A DNA stretch of 64,000 nt from Trichobilharzia szidati (lineage: Eukaryota; Platyhelminthes; Trematoda; Strigeidida; Schistosomatidae). Shown one piece after another: positions 42,901 through 55,276 of the stretch (positions are counted from its first letter, which is position 1; every line of letters begins with the position of its first letter). The DNA is taken from assembly GCA_944472155.2 (NCBI GenBank), contig OX235277.1, positions 29,894,804 to 29,958,803 of the forward strand, read 5' to 3'. A program made the position numbers and the translations under genes. Under the pieces are notes generated by a model that was given only the letters and a program-made list of their open reading frames with translations, did no database searches and was not told the origin of the DNA.

Positions 42901-43649
42901 CTTTTAAATTTTTGATAGGCATCTTTAGTGAATAATCCTGGTTGCTGTTTTGTGTTCAGAAACATAAAATGTGATCTGCTTTGTTGAAACGTAGCTCTAT
43001 GAAGAAGTAAATTTGCTTCAGGTTAACTTGACATTAGTTTGACGCTGAAATTCTGATTTTAAAGTCGAAAAGTACAAAGAGCAATCAGCCTTCATATTTA
43101 TGCAAATGATTGAATAACATTTTATCTCTTCTAGATGATTATACCATGTTTCTAGGCCGTCCAGTGTGAAATTACTTAAACAAACTAAACATTAACTGTA
43201 GTCTTAAATTTAAGTCAGTGACTACACAAATTTAAATGTAAATCAGACACAAGTTCCCACCACAGTGAAACTAAGATTGAATGAATAAATAATTCAAAAT
43301 AGGTAGTTTACTAGTCATATGTATATTAAATTTACTATGGATTATTTATTCGAAATCTGGGGAGAGGGAGCAAACTACTCCAAAGTGTGAATACCGCTGA
43401 TTAGGCTGTTGTCTTCGCTGATATTTTTCGGAGAAAAGGTTTCAATGAAATTTTTATCTATCCACTTCACTAAGTCATGAAGTTAGCAAGCAATACCCCA
43501 TTTCAAAATAATCTCAAGTGTAGAATTTATTTTGATTTGATTATGTGTTTCCCGCTGATTGATTGGACTGAAATACTCGGTCTTCATTGACGTGTCGGCT
43601 GCTGATACAGACGCTCCGAAGAAGTCTGAGGTTTAACATGTTTTCATTT
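42901..43649. other. Unassigned AT-rich DNA
   Basis: No gene seen; the part from 43560 (ACTGAAATACTCGGTCTTCA) is the upstream part of the SINE that follows, as it also precedes the 63045 copy. Confidence 0.3.
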
Positions 43650-43800
43650 GGTGGGTGGTGACTAGCAGTGGGATTCAGTATGAGCGTTTCCTCCTATTCG
43701 GGACTCATCAGTTGGATGAACCCGCATTCCCGATAAGTGATGGTGTTCACACTGAGACTTGGACACATCACCCATCGTTCCAGAATCCACCAAATCAGAA
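43650..43800 (-). repeat. tRNA-headed SINE, second family
   Basis: GGTGGTGACTAGCAGTGG, CTCATCAGTTGGATGAACC and CACCCATCGTTCCAGAATCC. The + strand frame 43655-43909 over it is not a gene. Confidence 0.55.
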
Positions 43801-43905
43801 CACTCTAACCTCGATTGTATTCTTCTCATTTTTATCAGTTGTTCAGTCAGTTGTAACGAACATTTTTAATGTAGCAGAACTGTTTTCTCCACTTATTTCA
43901 TCGTT

Positions 43906-44147
43906 GTGAAAAAAATGTCGGAGAAAAAAAATCAAATTTTGTATAGTTTCTTAACATTATCGATAGGCTTTATACAGTGTCTAAAAATACATGAAAATAA
44001 ACAACCTAGTGTGCCTTGCAAATCATGCAGTGATTTTTCTACTGCTCTTTCATTGTCATGGAAAGAACTATTCCACCTGAAAAAAATTCAGAGTGAATTT
44101 TACCCAAGATTAATTAAGATTCAAAATAGAAGTGTGCACAGAATTGT
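43906..44147 (+). CDS. Candidate exon, putative secreted protein
   Basis: An ATG-started frame (ATG at 43906 or 43915) encodes a short basic start (MSEKKNQ), a hydrophobic segment (ILYSFLTLSIGFIQC) like a signal peptide, and a mature part with a Cys pair (VPCKSCSDF) and basic residues (KELFHLKKIQ). At 44148 the frame meets GT/GTAAGT, a good 5' splice site, just before the frame's own stop at 44149. I recognise no family. It lies right after a SINE, and no downstream exon was found. Codon use is AT-rich like the surroundings, so chance remains possible. Confidence 0.3.
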
Positions 44148-44369
44148 GTAAGTTCAGTTTTCTATACCCTGTGCATTACATTAGGGTAGAGGAAAATGAG
44201 AAAAAAGAACAGCAGCACAGAGAAACATGGTGGTTCAGTATATATGGAAGATTGCTAAGAGTGGATACCTCTGTGCCATTGATAATGATTTTGAACTGCA
44301 GTAACCAGTATTCTTTAGCCAATGACTCTTAGCATCTAGAGGACCACAAAACCAGCCATTCTACACCTT

Positions 44370-44640
44370 CATAAGTGGGTGGCTCAAATCAACCGTCAGA
44401 GACTTCATGGACTGATTCCAGGTTTTGATTTGATCACCTCTAACTCTTTTTCAACTACTTAATCCTCTGTTAACTAACATCGCTTTTCGAGGAGGGCGAT
44501 GACTTAGCGTGCGTAAGACGTGTCTTACACACCTTAATCGATATAGCTTCACAATCTCAACGATTAACTTTTCTTCCATACCTAACGCTCTACGCCTGTT
44601 CGCAATATCACCCACCTTATTATACCACTTAAAACAGATT
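44370..44640 (+). repeat. Dispersed repeat, also at 58630-58870
   Basis: CATGGACTGATTCCAGGTTT, AACATCGCTTTTCGAGGAG and GCGTAAGACGTGTCTTACAC; the first two have clear diverged partners at 58650-58740. The family is not identified. Confidence 0.45.
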
Positions 44641-45229
44641 TAACAGGGGAGACAGAACGCAAACTCATGTAGTCAAAGACAGCTAATCTCCTTAAGGCTT
44701 CCACTTTCAACTGATACATCTCACATCACATTACACCATTTAAATCTAGTGTGGAATAAAAAGATTATTTTTTCGCATGTCGCATATGAAGAAAAATAAA
44801 TGTTTCACCTGATAAGTTTAGCTCCTGCTGATGTGCATGCACACTGAGACTTTTCTCATTTTTTGAGACTGAAAAAACCACAATTTAACAGAAGCTAAAA
44901 GTGATAACGTTATTCGTTTTAATCATCAGCAACCACCATGTGTAATGAAAGAAAGACAAATTTTCATTTGATTTCTGAGAATGCAACTAGAGACATTTTC
45001 ATATGCACAACTCTCCCCCTGCATTTCATCATTCGCAGCTAGGAGGAATTATGAAAGACTTAATGCTCAGACGACGAAATATAAAGCTCAACGATACCGT
45101 ATTGTGCATGTATTTCGCGGTGAGAATTGAATGATTAATTAAATAAACAAGACTTGTCTTTTTTATATCAAAGGTAACAGAGCATAGGTGATTACAATTC
45201 TTATCAATGTGAGTGGAATAATTTTTGAA
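44641..45229. other. Unassigned DNA
   Basis: Nothing assignable. Confidence 0.3.
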
Positions 45230-45440
45230 GTAATGGTTTACAGGTTTGATGAGGAGTTGACATCAGTTAGAGGACCATCAGAAAACCTGGGAGTACTGGA
45301 CAACTGTTTCATCCTAGTTTGGGACTGCAGCAGTACGCACCCACCGGCGAGCTTGTAAATCATTCAGCTACTGGTACCCTGTCCGGTGGCCAATGACTTC
45401 CAACTTTTGGTGAGAAGTCGCAAACAGCAGAGCCAACCGA
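45230..45440 (-). repeat. Sm-alpha-like SINE with hammerhead-like core
   Basis: The minus strand reads GTCCCAAACTAGGAT then GAAACAGTTGTCC, with a decayed first box (CTGCTGC). GTTGACATCAGTTAGAGGAC marks its 3' part. Confidence 0.55.
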
Positions 45441-45539
45441 ATCAGACATTAGGCCAGTTACTCGCCTTCAACATTGGCTGGTGTTTGCGTTATATATATA
45501 GTGAATGTGCAGAAGCTTAAATTCATAGGCGACTAGATA

Positions 45540-45625
45540 GGGTCCCATTGGCTGAATGGTCTGCGAGCTCACCTTACAGCTGAAGGGTCCTGGGTTAGAA
45601 CCCCAGTGTGTGCGTACTTCTGAAC
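45540..45625 (+). repeat. Sm-alpha-like SINE head
   Basis: A box TGGCTGAATGG and B box GGTCCTGGGTTAGAACCCC, then GTGTGTGCGTACTTCTGAAC; the rest is lost. Confidence 0.6.
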
Positions 45626-46469
45626 AGTCTCAAATAATTTTTAAATCCTTAGCAAATCTAAGACATGTATGTCTCAGCAAAGCAATAAGAAGACATAATT
45701 TATTTGAAATAAGTGATGTATTTGTGCAACACATTTCGGACATTCTGACCACACATATAATTGCCGTAAGTATTTAGATAAAAGGTAACTGATTTATCAA
45801 TTTCAGTTAACGGCAGAAATAGTTTTTTAGTGCAGTCTGTCTCAATGTGTATCATATAGACGGGTCATAAAGTTGACTTTAAAGTCATATATATATGCTT
45901 AAACCTGCTTGTGTGTTCAGAAATTACTTTTTATCACTTTCATAGCAACTTAATAATCTAATTTTAAAATCGAGGTTTACGATATCTTCACTCTCCTTTC
46001 TGTTCCTTACTACATTTTCCTACTTCATATCTGTGATTATGACCCGTAAACATTTTGACAAACATATTGATCCTTTGTGGCTGTGTTACCTTTTATATAA
46101 CAAGAACGTGTGTGATTGCAATGTATGAAATGTGTTGTGCATATGCACATTACACGTTTCAGATTAATTATGTCTCCAAAAAACTCTTGCATGTATACTT
46201 TCAACGGTTATTTCACTATTTTCATATTGTTTTGTGCCAATGGATTGTAAGATTAATAAGTGCGAAAATGCATACTTTTTTGAAACACACTAAAAAGACT
46301 ATAAAACACACCTACTTTCGATTAACTAACTCCGACGAAAAGTTGTAAACATTGTAGAAACTGCTTGTTGTAAACATCATGAAGGAAGCAGCATGTAAAT
46401 GACATTCCACTGTATTTTTCAAGGGAGATGGTACTTAAATTCCTTTTTTTTCACTCTTTTGTGTTTCGA
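45626..46469. other. Unassigned AT-rich DNA
   Basis: The 97-codon + frame at 46055-46348 is rich in His, Tyr and Phe, lacks any domain and looks like chance. Confidence 0.3.
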
Positions 46470-46630
46470 ATGGAATTTAGGGTTATGAGCTTCAGCTTTG
46501 AATTTCCCGTAGTGGCAGTGTTATTTTTACGAGGTGGGGTTGTTATTCTAACGGTCAACCTTCCCTCTATATTGCGTTTACTACCAGACTGTTATGATTT
46601 AGGACTGCATCAGCCAGGTATGGAACTCCG
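46470..46630 (-). repeat. 'GAAGCTCATAACCC'-type 3'-end repeat
   Basis: GTGGGGTTGTTATTCTAACG, GTCAACCTTCCCTC and GCATCAGCCAGGTATGGAAC resemble the copies at 30490 and 23906. The + frame 46428-46673 spans it by chance. Confidence 0.4.
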
Positions 46631-47279
46631 GTCATGTGTGTTGTTGGTAGACATTCTATCATTGAGCTATTGACGCACAGATAAGTAAATTATATTTCGT
46701 TAAATTTGATGAAATAACATAGTTTCTAGTATATTTGTCACTGAAAATATGCGTGATATTAAAATTGGAAGACTGTTGTAAACGTTTTCGACAGTTGATG
46801 GAAACTGGCATATGTTTAGGTAAATTCTCCTCTGGATAAATCTCTAGAGATTTGAAGCGTACAGGTTTTGAAAGCTGTACGGTCATGCGAGAAAATTCCA
46901 TCCACTTATCATGTAAATAAGCGATAGACAACTATGCATTCAAATTTATTATATTAGTTGCATTAATATGTTAGAAGTATTTCATTAATGGATAAATTTA
47001 TATTCGATCAGAACGATTCTGTAAATTGTAAGAATCTGAAATGTCACCCTTAAAGTACACAGTTTCTTTTTAGGAAGAGAAAAACCTGCTGGAGCAAAGG
47101 AACGACAAATATATTAAGATCAGATAAATAAATTTACTGGTAGTCAATTGACACATTTATCTGTTGGTTACACTCTACACTACAAGTTGGAATCTACTCA
47201 TTTCAGCCCAGTCTTATGATACCGTTTTTGTAGCCTTTAAATGACGAAACTGAAAAGTAGTAAAGAAACAATGAATTAA
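46631..47279. other. Unassigned AT-rich DNA
   Basis: Nothing assignable. Confidence 0.3.
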
Positions 47280-47525
47280 TTCTCAGGTGTTAGTTTGTAG
47301 GGATTTGACTGATTTCAATCTTCACCAGATGGTTGATTTCCGTCACAGAACCATTGGAAACCGTGGGATACTAAACATCTGTTTCGTCCTTGTTTGGGAA
47401 CCTATACATTTATACACCCATTACCTCACTGGGCGGCGAAATGAGGATCATCAGCTTACGAGGCGACACTACTGACAGTACAGCCACTTGAACAGAATCC
47501 GGTGACCCACGAATTCTGACTTCTG
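47280..47525 (-). repeat. Sm-alpha-like SINE
   Basis: GGTGTTAGTTTGTAGGGATT at its 3' end, CACAGAACCATTGGAAACC, and minus-strand CCCAAACAAGGAC followed by GAAACAG. Confidence 0.55.
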
Positions 47526-47872
47526 TCAGTTACCTTGTGTGTATGTTTTTGTGGCATAAGGTGTTTGTTTATTTATGCTCAGGATGATAGAGTTGGTTTC
47601 CATTTTTGCAAACATAAAAACCATGAGAATATTTATGAAATATTTTCAATTATATTTTGAATCTGTCTTTTAATTAGAATTGTTTTTAGGTTTTACCTTA
47701 TAAAAAGGTGATAAAACCAACCTAGTGTTTTATTAATTAATCGTTAACGATAAATATTCAAGTGTTAGGGATATGATTGATTCAAGTTTAACTGCCTGTT
47801 GATATCTCTCAGAGAACCACTAGGAACCAGGAAGTACTGCACACTTTTTGTGTCTCAGATTTGGACTTTTCA

Positions 47873-48143
47873 GTAGTATATGGTCATGACCTCACCATGG
47901 ATCGGATTCAGGGCCATCAAATTACGTGGAGAAGTCGTTAACGGAAACCAATGTCACAGGAATTGGAAGTTCAGTCAAGTCGCGATTATAACATCATCAT
48001 CGACCAGTGTCACTGGTGGGTATTTTGCCTCATACCAGACCTGGTGGACCCCTGTTGAAGAGTCCCAAGCTAGGACGAGATATCTTTGTAACACTCTCTG
48101 GTTCTCAGTGGTTCTCTAACTGATATCAGTTCGTGATCAAACT
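47873..48143 (+). repeat. Sm-alpha-like SINE (right arm)
   Basis: Mirror of 28330-28600: GTTGAAGAGTCCCAAGCTAG then GACGAGA; tail CTCTAACTGATATCAGTTCG. Confidence 0.6.
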
Positions 48144-48611
48144 ACACAATTTAATGTCATGTGGAATCGGTCACTCACCCTAGCATCTTAGTTTTATTTG
48201 GCATATTTAAAGTAGCTTTTGTTTGCATTCTATTTAAATTCAATCAACAAATAATGACAGCTTGAATACAGCTGGGACAAACTGACTGACAGGAACAAAT
48301 CTAATCTAATTATCCTATAATTTACTTAGATGTTTTGTAAATTAGTCAACTTCTCTCAACTAGTCCCTGTATTATCACACAGTAAATTGTATTCAACAGA
48401 GTATGACTATGCGCTATATAATACGGAATTATAATCTACAACAATGAAAAGTTCAGCTATGAAATACTAAAGATTAATTTCAACTTGTACAGAGAAATGA
48501 TGATAGATTTCAGGAGTGGTTTTACCACTGGATTACGATTATGTAGACATAGTGGCCCACTTTTTAATGTATTACACACCTAGAAAAGTCATATCCTCTG
48601 AACTTCAGCAA

Positions 48612-48993
48612 AATGATGACAAAGAAGAAGGTTGGAGAAAGAATACTCACACATTTTCGACAACTTCTTTATCTGGCTCTACAGTTGTATATACACATGC
48701 ATAATATTTAAAGAGTAATCGTTATCGACAATATTGATGCTTTTTAAATAATATCGGATTGTTCAGAGGATCAATAGAATTACAGTTCAAAAGCGACTGT
48801 GTAACTGCGATAATATGCATAAAAATGTAATACTAAATTGAATATCACGTAGAATTAAGACAATTTGTTTGACAATCAAAGATAGAACATTGATGGCCAG
48901 GGTAAGTAAAGCGTTTCACCGAACATTTGAATATATAGGTTTCGTTTTTCCGGGTGGATTCCAATAGTTTCATTTATATGTAGAAGTTAATAG
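48612..48993 (-). repeat. PLE 3' tail (right arm)
   Basis: Mirror of 27480-27860. Confidence 0.5.
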
Positions 48994-49754
48994 GCGACTT
49001 TAAATGCCATGTTAACATGAATTTAATTATTGTTCATTATCAACAAGGCGTGATGGAAGAGAGCTACAAACAGATCCTATTCGTCCATTTTTCTCTAACA
49101 AATGATATTGAATTATCACCAAGATTCGTCGGACAGATGGTCCACGAAAACGGATTTACAGAAAATCACTAAGAAAGTGAAGAGAAAAATAATAAACATA
49201 TAACAAAAAGATACTGGTTGATTTAAGCGGTATCAAACCACCCATGTCAGTCAATCAGCAGTATTCAATGTTATACAATTGACTTCCACCAACAAACTTG
49301 GATAGTCAAATGCAAAGAAAATGAAACATACATAGAAAAAGAAGACGGACAATAATAAGCATAGGGATTACTGAAAAGTGAGAAAAAGTGAACGGACCAC
49401 TTCTGCTCTAAGTATCCTTTGACCATAAAAATGCGCAAACCTCACAAAAAACCGTTTCGTGTAGATTTAAGCCTATTTGCTACTGAGATATTTGCATTTT
49501 TCTTTGGTTGATTATGACGGACCGAAACACTTGGTCTTTTTTGACATATCGACTCGTAGTACGGACGCTTTGACAATGTCTGATGATTCACATGATGCTA
49601 TTCGGTGGATGGTGACTAGCAATGGAATCTAGCAGCCAACATGCCGACAGGACCAAGGTTTTCGGTTCAGTGTAATCAAACAGTCAAGGGAAAATGCAAA
49701 ATTAACTTAAGGACAAATAATAACTGATAAACGCTTCACAGAAGTTGGCCGTCT

Positions 49755-49910
49755 TGTCCATTGTGGTCTAGTAGACAACGCATTATCATTTTAAACGACG
49801 GGTACAGGGTTCAAATTTCGGTGAGGACACCACTCATTACTCACTGGGAATGCAGTCACATCCATATGACGAGTTTGAAACAGGACGAAATGCGCATCCT
49901 GTGCATCTAC
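49755..49910 (+). repeat. tRNA-headed SINE, second family (right arm)
   Basis: CCATTGTGGTCTAGTAGACA then ACAGGGTTCAAATTTCGGTG: A and B boxes in + orientation, the mirror of 26560-26720. Confidence 0.6.
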
Positions 49911-52571
49911 TGCTAGTCAACATCAACCAAAAATAACTTGGTGTTTTTAGCTTACTTGAAGATCATGGTTACTCCAAGTAATCAGCAGTATTTTTGACTT
50001 AAACACTCAACACACTTTCAGTTGAACTGATATATCAGCAATATACTGTGGAATAGTAATATTTCAAGACTCTTTGTTAATTAAATCACTACAAGAAACT
50101 AATTAAAAGTTCTGTTTATGCAATCAATTCAACCATCACATTGAGACACCAGAATCACAAACTCTCCTCTACTTTTTCTTATTGCTTTTATTGTTTGTCA
50201 TCACCTACTGATAATAATGTTAGCAAGTCATGCTTTCTAATTAACGCCTTGTTTTATTATTTTATTTTATTATTTTGTTTTTGATTTACTTAAACATGAA
50301 GGAGGGAGGAATGATATAACTCCGTTTTTATGATGCCTCTGTTTTACAAAGTTGACAAATGATAACGGTGATAACGATGACACAATCAAGTTTCACTTTA
50401 TTCTAGCAATTGAAAGCGTTGAAGAAAGTGTTGTGCATAAAGTGAGATGAGTTAGGGTTGTATAAGAGAAAGCAATATACAAAGAAGTGTGAGTTTACTT
50501 TCACACATCACAAGCAGCAATAGCAACAGTTGTGTACTGGCGGAGGCAATTCATCTAAGCGGTGCATATATTCCTTAGATTAATTACCTTCTGATAACAA
50601 TAATTACTGCTACTATAATTCATCTAGTTGTACTGATATTCGTTATGTCACACGAAATTGGTAGTATGGAAGTTTTAAGTAGTGGTGATTTCATGAGATT
50701 TCATGTCACATGCAACTGGATAGTTTTGAGTCTAACCGTCTCATTTAGCTGGGTGTCAGAATAGATTCAGATTATTTGAGATTCTGACATCTAGGTTTGC
50801 CATATTAATTAATACATAAGCTGAAAAGTGCTAAATTCAAGAGTCATTAAAAATAGTTGTATCGTCTTAGTTTGTGGGGCTTCTAAAATACGCCTCATTC
50901 TATCGTCCAGGTGACAAACATCATCCATTATCTCTGAAGTAGGCTTCTCTCCTACTATTATTACTATTATTTATTCCCTTGGGTTTCAAGTGGAATTTAG
51001 GGCTTCAACAGAACATCCCCACTTTGTTCTATTATCTGCAGCCGTCTTGAGCTGGCCTCACGATTTGAACATACGGCTTCGATAGTTCGTTTCCATTTCA
51101 TCATGTTGTCTTCAGTCTTGTCTGCTGGTTCCGAGATTGTCCATAAGTCTTCGTCTCATTCTTACGCGATCTTCCCGTGTCACATTCGAACCCACGCCCA
51201 ACTTGTCGCTTCCTATTCTACTTACACTTGAGGGTCTAAATCACGTGTGCCTTCACTTAGCGGTTTCTTCAGAGTGTGTCCGATTCGTTTCCTATTTATC
51301 TTGCAATAATCAGACACTAACCTCCTCAGTAATTAAAAAATTGTGCAATTAATGATATAAAACTGGCTTATAGAAACTCTTCCTTCAACCAATACTGTAG
51401 ACAGCATTAATTCTTTGTTGGTGGAGGTGTTGTTGTGCAGTCTGCGTTGAATCGTTTAACTTGAAAGGTTTCTTTGTTTTTATAGAGGATGTCCTCAGTG
51501 CCAACTTCAAAATAATGATAATAACACAATCAATTTTATTCTGGAAATTATATTTACACACAACAGAGAATTCTCAGCATGGTTTCGTGCAAAACAATTA
51601 CTCTTGGTTCAGGATCTTCAAGCAGATATTCATTGACAGTGTTTCATATGATGCGACGTTGTTCTTTTTGATAGAAGACGTAATTCTGTCCTCTTCTTTT
51701 TCTTTATGAAGTGCATAGCTATTGGTTCGTAGTCGATCAATAATATGAGTGAGCTCAAATTTCTATCTAAATTCATTATTGTGAAGATTAAATCAATAAT
51801 AAACGCATGAAAATAGGTGTATTATATCGCATTAAAATTTAGGTAGTCCACTGGTTTAAGGAGATCGCCAAATTGCACATCTTACACATCAGTACGTGAG
51901 ATTTCGGAATTCTTTCCGAATGATAGAAACACTCATCAATCCTGATGACCTTGGTTATGGTTAATTGCCTTCGGAAGTGTATTTATCTGCATTTAGGCTG
52001 GGTTACTAGAATTTTCATTTTAGACAATACATCATATTTTCTCTATTTCTCATTATTTTAGTCACTGAGTCAAAAATGCTCTCACTCACATCGACTTGAC
52101 ATTAATGTTGAAAATCACCAATGAATCGTAGATTATAATGCAGGCTATTTATGTCAGTAAAATCAGTCTGAATTTTTTTTCACTTTCAAGTCAATAAATG
52201 ATAATAATATCCATTGAAATGAATTTAGTGTATTTGCAAAGGACATAAGATAATTTGGGTACCAGTAAATCATTCATGATACTGTATCAATGCTTATTTA
52301 GTTATGATCAAAATGTTTTAACTGTAGATTGTAATCTATACTATACCACTCATCAGTATGAGTGGGGGTTAACTAAACATATCCTACAGTAAGTCGTATG
52401 TACCTCACGCAGTTTATTTTTTTATTCCTTTACATTCTAAGCGGAACATAAGGCTTCAAGGTAGAGCTTTGAAGCTTCGGTAGCAGTGGTTTTATTTTTA
52501 TGGGGAAATGTGTTGCTAGCCTCACGCCCAACCTTCCGTCTCTACCGGCCTTACTAAAGGTTTAGAGAGGT

Positions 52572-52727
52572 TTAAGAGTGCGTCGACCGGGGACTGAAAC
52601 CCAGACCACATGCGTGGTTGACCGACATTTTACCGTTGGACCAGCGATATATTTGGCACAAGTGGCTAAATGGCCGACGAGCTTGGTCTCGTTACCTGGA
52701 GGTCCTGGGCCTGATTCCTGATGGGGT
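52572..52727. repeat. Divergent pair of tRNA-like SINE heads (right arm)
   Basis: Mirror of 23750-23905: one head on minus (B box complement GGGGACTGAAACC) and one on plus (GTGGCTAAATGG ... GTCCTGGGCCTGATTCC). Confidence 0.6.
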
Positions 52728-52763
52728 CATAAGTATGCGCTGCTGAAGTCCATCATTAAGGAA

Positions 52764-53770
52764 AATTCGGTATGTGTTCTGACGCAAAGTCGTTCTATCT
52801 GAAACTAAACTCAATCCTCTAAGATTTCTCTTCTTTTATACCTTGAAGTTCCCAACGTCAGTCTGGAAGCCAATTAAAAACCTTCTGGAGTTTGTGTTGC
52901 GGTCCAAAGACATTAGTAGAATAGTAAAACAACAGGATACAGAGGAAAAGTCGAGATATTTTCCTGGATAGAAATTTAGGTAACCTGATATGTTTTTAAG
53001 CACACCGCGTATCAGTAAGTAAGCTTTCAGAACTCTCTCCGAAGGAAATAATGGTCAGTGGCTGAATATGCCATACTTGTACTGAAAATAGGGTGTGGCA
53101 TCAAACTGTAATCAAATATAAAAATAAAATAAAAATTTAGGATTGATTACCTCCGAGAACTCAATGACGTGTACTTGTAGGGATCATTTTTTGACCTGAT
53201 ATCTGAACTTTTGGGCATGTGATCTGCTGTTTATGGACTAATAAATTTGATCTTTATCCACATGCCTGTTAACTGCGCGTTTACGTGAGTAACAAGCTCC
53301 TGAGAATTCTCTGGAATTCTTCTGTTGCTCGTAATGATGGTTATTTCATTCAGTAGGAATTCTCAAGCCTCTTCCAATTTCACGTTCGCGCCATTGATAC
53401 TATCTATTAGGAACAATGAAAGTAACACTGGAACTATCCAACTGAGCTATACACTTCTTCTAAAATTGTTTAAAACGATAATTCGCTTTCATTATTTTTC
53501 TTCAAAATGTTGAACAGTCTCTTATCAGCCTGCTTGAAACCTTCAGGCTACGAGAATTTCCATCCAGCCAAATCCGTCATATTTTCTCTAGTTCTTATTG
53601 TTTTAATCTGTCATTTATGTCCTTGAGTCACAAAATGAAATCCACTCGCCTTTTTGACTGGCGGATGATATTTGCTACTGAAGTGGTTTATTTTGTTTTA
53701 TAGAATCGGTTTTTCTTTTTGACACATATGCATTTTATGAAGGCTTCATTGGTTTCATTGGTTATCAAGA
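52764..53770. other. Unassigned DNA with a SINE tail
   Basis: 53060-53130 (CCATACTTGTACTGAAAATA, GGGTGTGGCATCAA and an AAATA tail) matches the 3' end of the SINE at 58965-59165. Nothing else assigned; the 53325-53513 frame has no domain. Confidence 0.35.
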
Positions 53771-53992
53771 ATGTTTACGATTATTTACGGAAAGCGCTGG
53801 TCACTCTCTGTTCGACGTATACACTGCTTAGTTGAAAATGTCTGGGCAAAGAACTTAATTTTTCGTGTTCAGCAACACATACCAATGCGGCTAAATAAAG
53901 CTTTAGTAGAAAACATTAACAATTCGATATTAGAACACATACACCAAACTAATTATAAAGTCAACACTGAAGAGTATTTTTACTATCAATAG
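53771..53992 (+). pseudogene. PLE endonuclease fragment
   Basis: 73 codons. KNLIFRVQQHIPMRLNKALV and ILEHIHQTNYKVNTEEYF align with FRAREHLPVWLSKG and ILDHLVQTGHKASVEESF of the copy at 39272-39571. The GIY-YIG core upstream is degraded. Inactive. Confidence 0.6.
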
Positions 53993-54654
53993 AATATTGA
54001 CTATATTGCCAAAAGCCGCTAGGTACTGAATACCACAAGCAGCAGTGACCGTATCTGATTGATCCCAAAGAATACTTATTGTGATCTAAGGTTCTTTTTT
54101 CCTAATTATGTCGTAGAAGAATTTGGTTGATGAGAGTCTGAAGTAGTCTTTTAAAAATGCTTTTCGTGACGTGCTTGTCAAGTTTCTAGCACATAGAAGA
54201 ACTGACTTGTTCTTTGTACTGAGTGCAGCAGATCTCTAGACTAGTTTCAGAGTGGTGAAGGTCTGACTTGCCCTTCCGGTTCTAATATTGACATTCTCAT
54301 TGGTTCCACCTGTATTTGAAACGACGCTGCCTACTATAAACGGAGGTACTGGCGTTTCTCAAATCTCTTCCGTTGATTGTAATTGGTCTTTGTTGTTATT
54401 GGTTGGCTAATTTCATCACCTCCGTCTTCTCTATATTTAGTTTTAGTCCTGTCTTTGCCGCTTCTTCTTTCAGTTTGTTGGTTTTCGCTTGTAAGTTATA
54501 ATCAAGAATAATAAATATAATAGAGATGTGTAGCCTAGGGTAATGAATTTAATATGTGGTTATGTTCTCTGAGCTGGATACTAACTTACTTGCAAAGCTT
54601 TCGTTGTCCTTTTAGGCAACACTTCACCAGTGCAAAATTCAGTATAAAGTGAAC
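53993..54654. other. Unassigned, probably decayed non-LTR/PLE sequence
   Basis: The minus strand near 54390-54500 reads charged, Lys/Arg-rich residues that could belong to the element at 54655-55085, but with no motif I trust. Confidence 0.25.
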
Positions 54655-55085
54655 TTATCTAAATTCACCATTAATGAAATAATTAAATCTCCTGACAATC
54701 TCTACTATGATTCGTTCATAATTTGCATCAGTATTGATTGTTTTTATTGACTTGGAATTTGGATTTCTTGTCACTTGGCTTCTTCTCTTTACTAGTTGAT
54801 AAACTGGATCTATGATATTGTATCTGTTAATTTTTCCTTCGTCTGAGTACCAGACATCTGGAAATTTCCTGGAATGTTTGGTGGTTCCGATGTTTAAAAC
54901 TTCTACATCTTTCCAGTCGAATCGGTGTACATTGTTGTCTACATTCGCTGACATGGAGGAATATTTGTCTTGTCTTTTGACAGTTAGTCTATGCTTATTG
55001 ATTGGGAATTGAAGGGGGCACCCACTTTGGCCAGTATAGCGTTTATCACAGTTCAGGTAATTTACTCAGTATATACTATTGATCG
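54655..55085 (-). pseudogene. GIY-YIG endonuclease relic, second family
   Basis: The minus-strand frame reads LNCDKRYTGQSGCPLQF, INKHRLTVKRQD, then NVHRFDWKDVEVLNIG, SRKFPDVWYSDEGKINRYN and DPVYQLVKR. This is the order of a GIY-YIG nuclease (CxxxYTGQ, Arg/His helix, HxFDW). The following EAWxS...INR...DPVY region is typical of endonucleases in Penelope-like and related retroelements. Sequence blocks differ clearly from the SYIGR/AEYIGR copies elsewhere in the window, so this is a separate element family. The upstream RT is missing. The frame is open for about 140 codons but lacks the catalytic first part. Confidence 0.6.
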
Positions 55086-55182
55086 TGTTTTCACTTGCTG
55101 TTGGGTGAGTCTTTTGGTCTGCATAGTATTGGATGAAGTGATTACGTTGGTTTGTATGCTATCTTCATTCCATTATTTCAGA

Positions 55183-55276
55183 AATAAGAAAAAGGCGTAA
55201 ACAGCGAAGAAAATTTTTTTTCCGGCGATTCATTTTCATAAGCTGTACAGTCGTGGTTATATTTAACAAAGAAGTC
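55183..55276 (+). repeat. Inverted repeat left of the PLE relic
   Basis: AAACAGCGAAGAAAATTTT, CATTTTCATAAGCTGTACAG and TTATATTTAACAAAGAA pair with 56272-56365 in reverse orientation. Paired coordinates sum to 111548. Confidence 0.75.

Larger units (their letters stand above)
47756..52763 (-). repeat. Right arm of the ~5.0-kb inverted repeat
   Basis: The reverse complement of 23714-28717, 5008 bp against 5004. It starts ATTCAAGTGTTAGGG and ends CATTAAGGAA. Differences I saw by eye are few: a 4-base CTTT gain near 49500 and substitutions near 49081, 49245, 51735 and 51810. The open frames here are exact mirrors of frames in the left arm and encode nothing recognisable. Divergence this low implies either very recent duplication, ongoing gene conversion, or an assembly duplication. 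Confidence 0.95.

Noticed and set aside
46055..46348. 97-codon + strand frame
   Set aside because: Biased composition, no motif, and no splice or promoter context that stands out.
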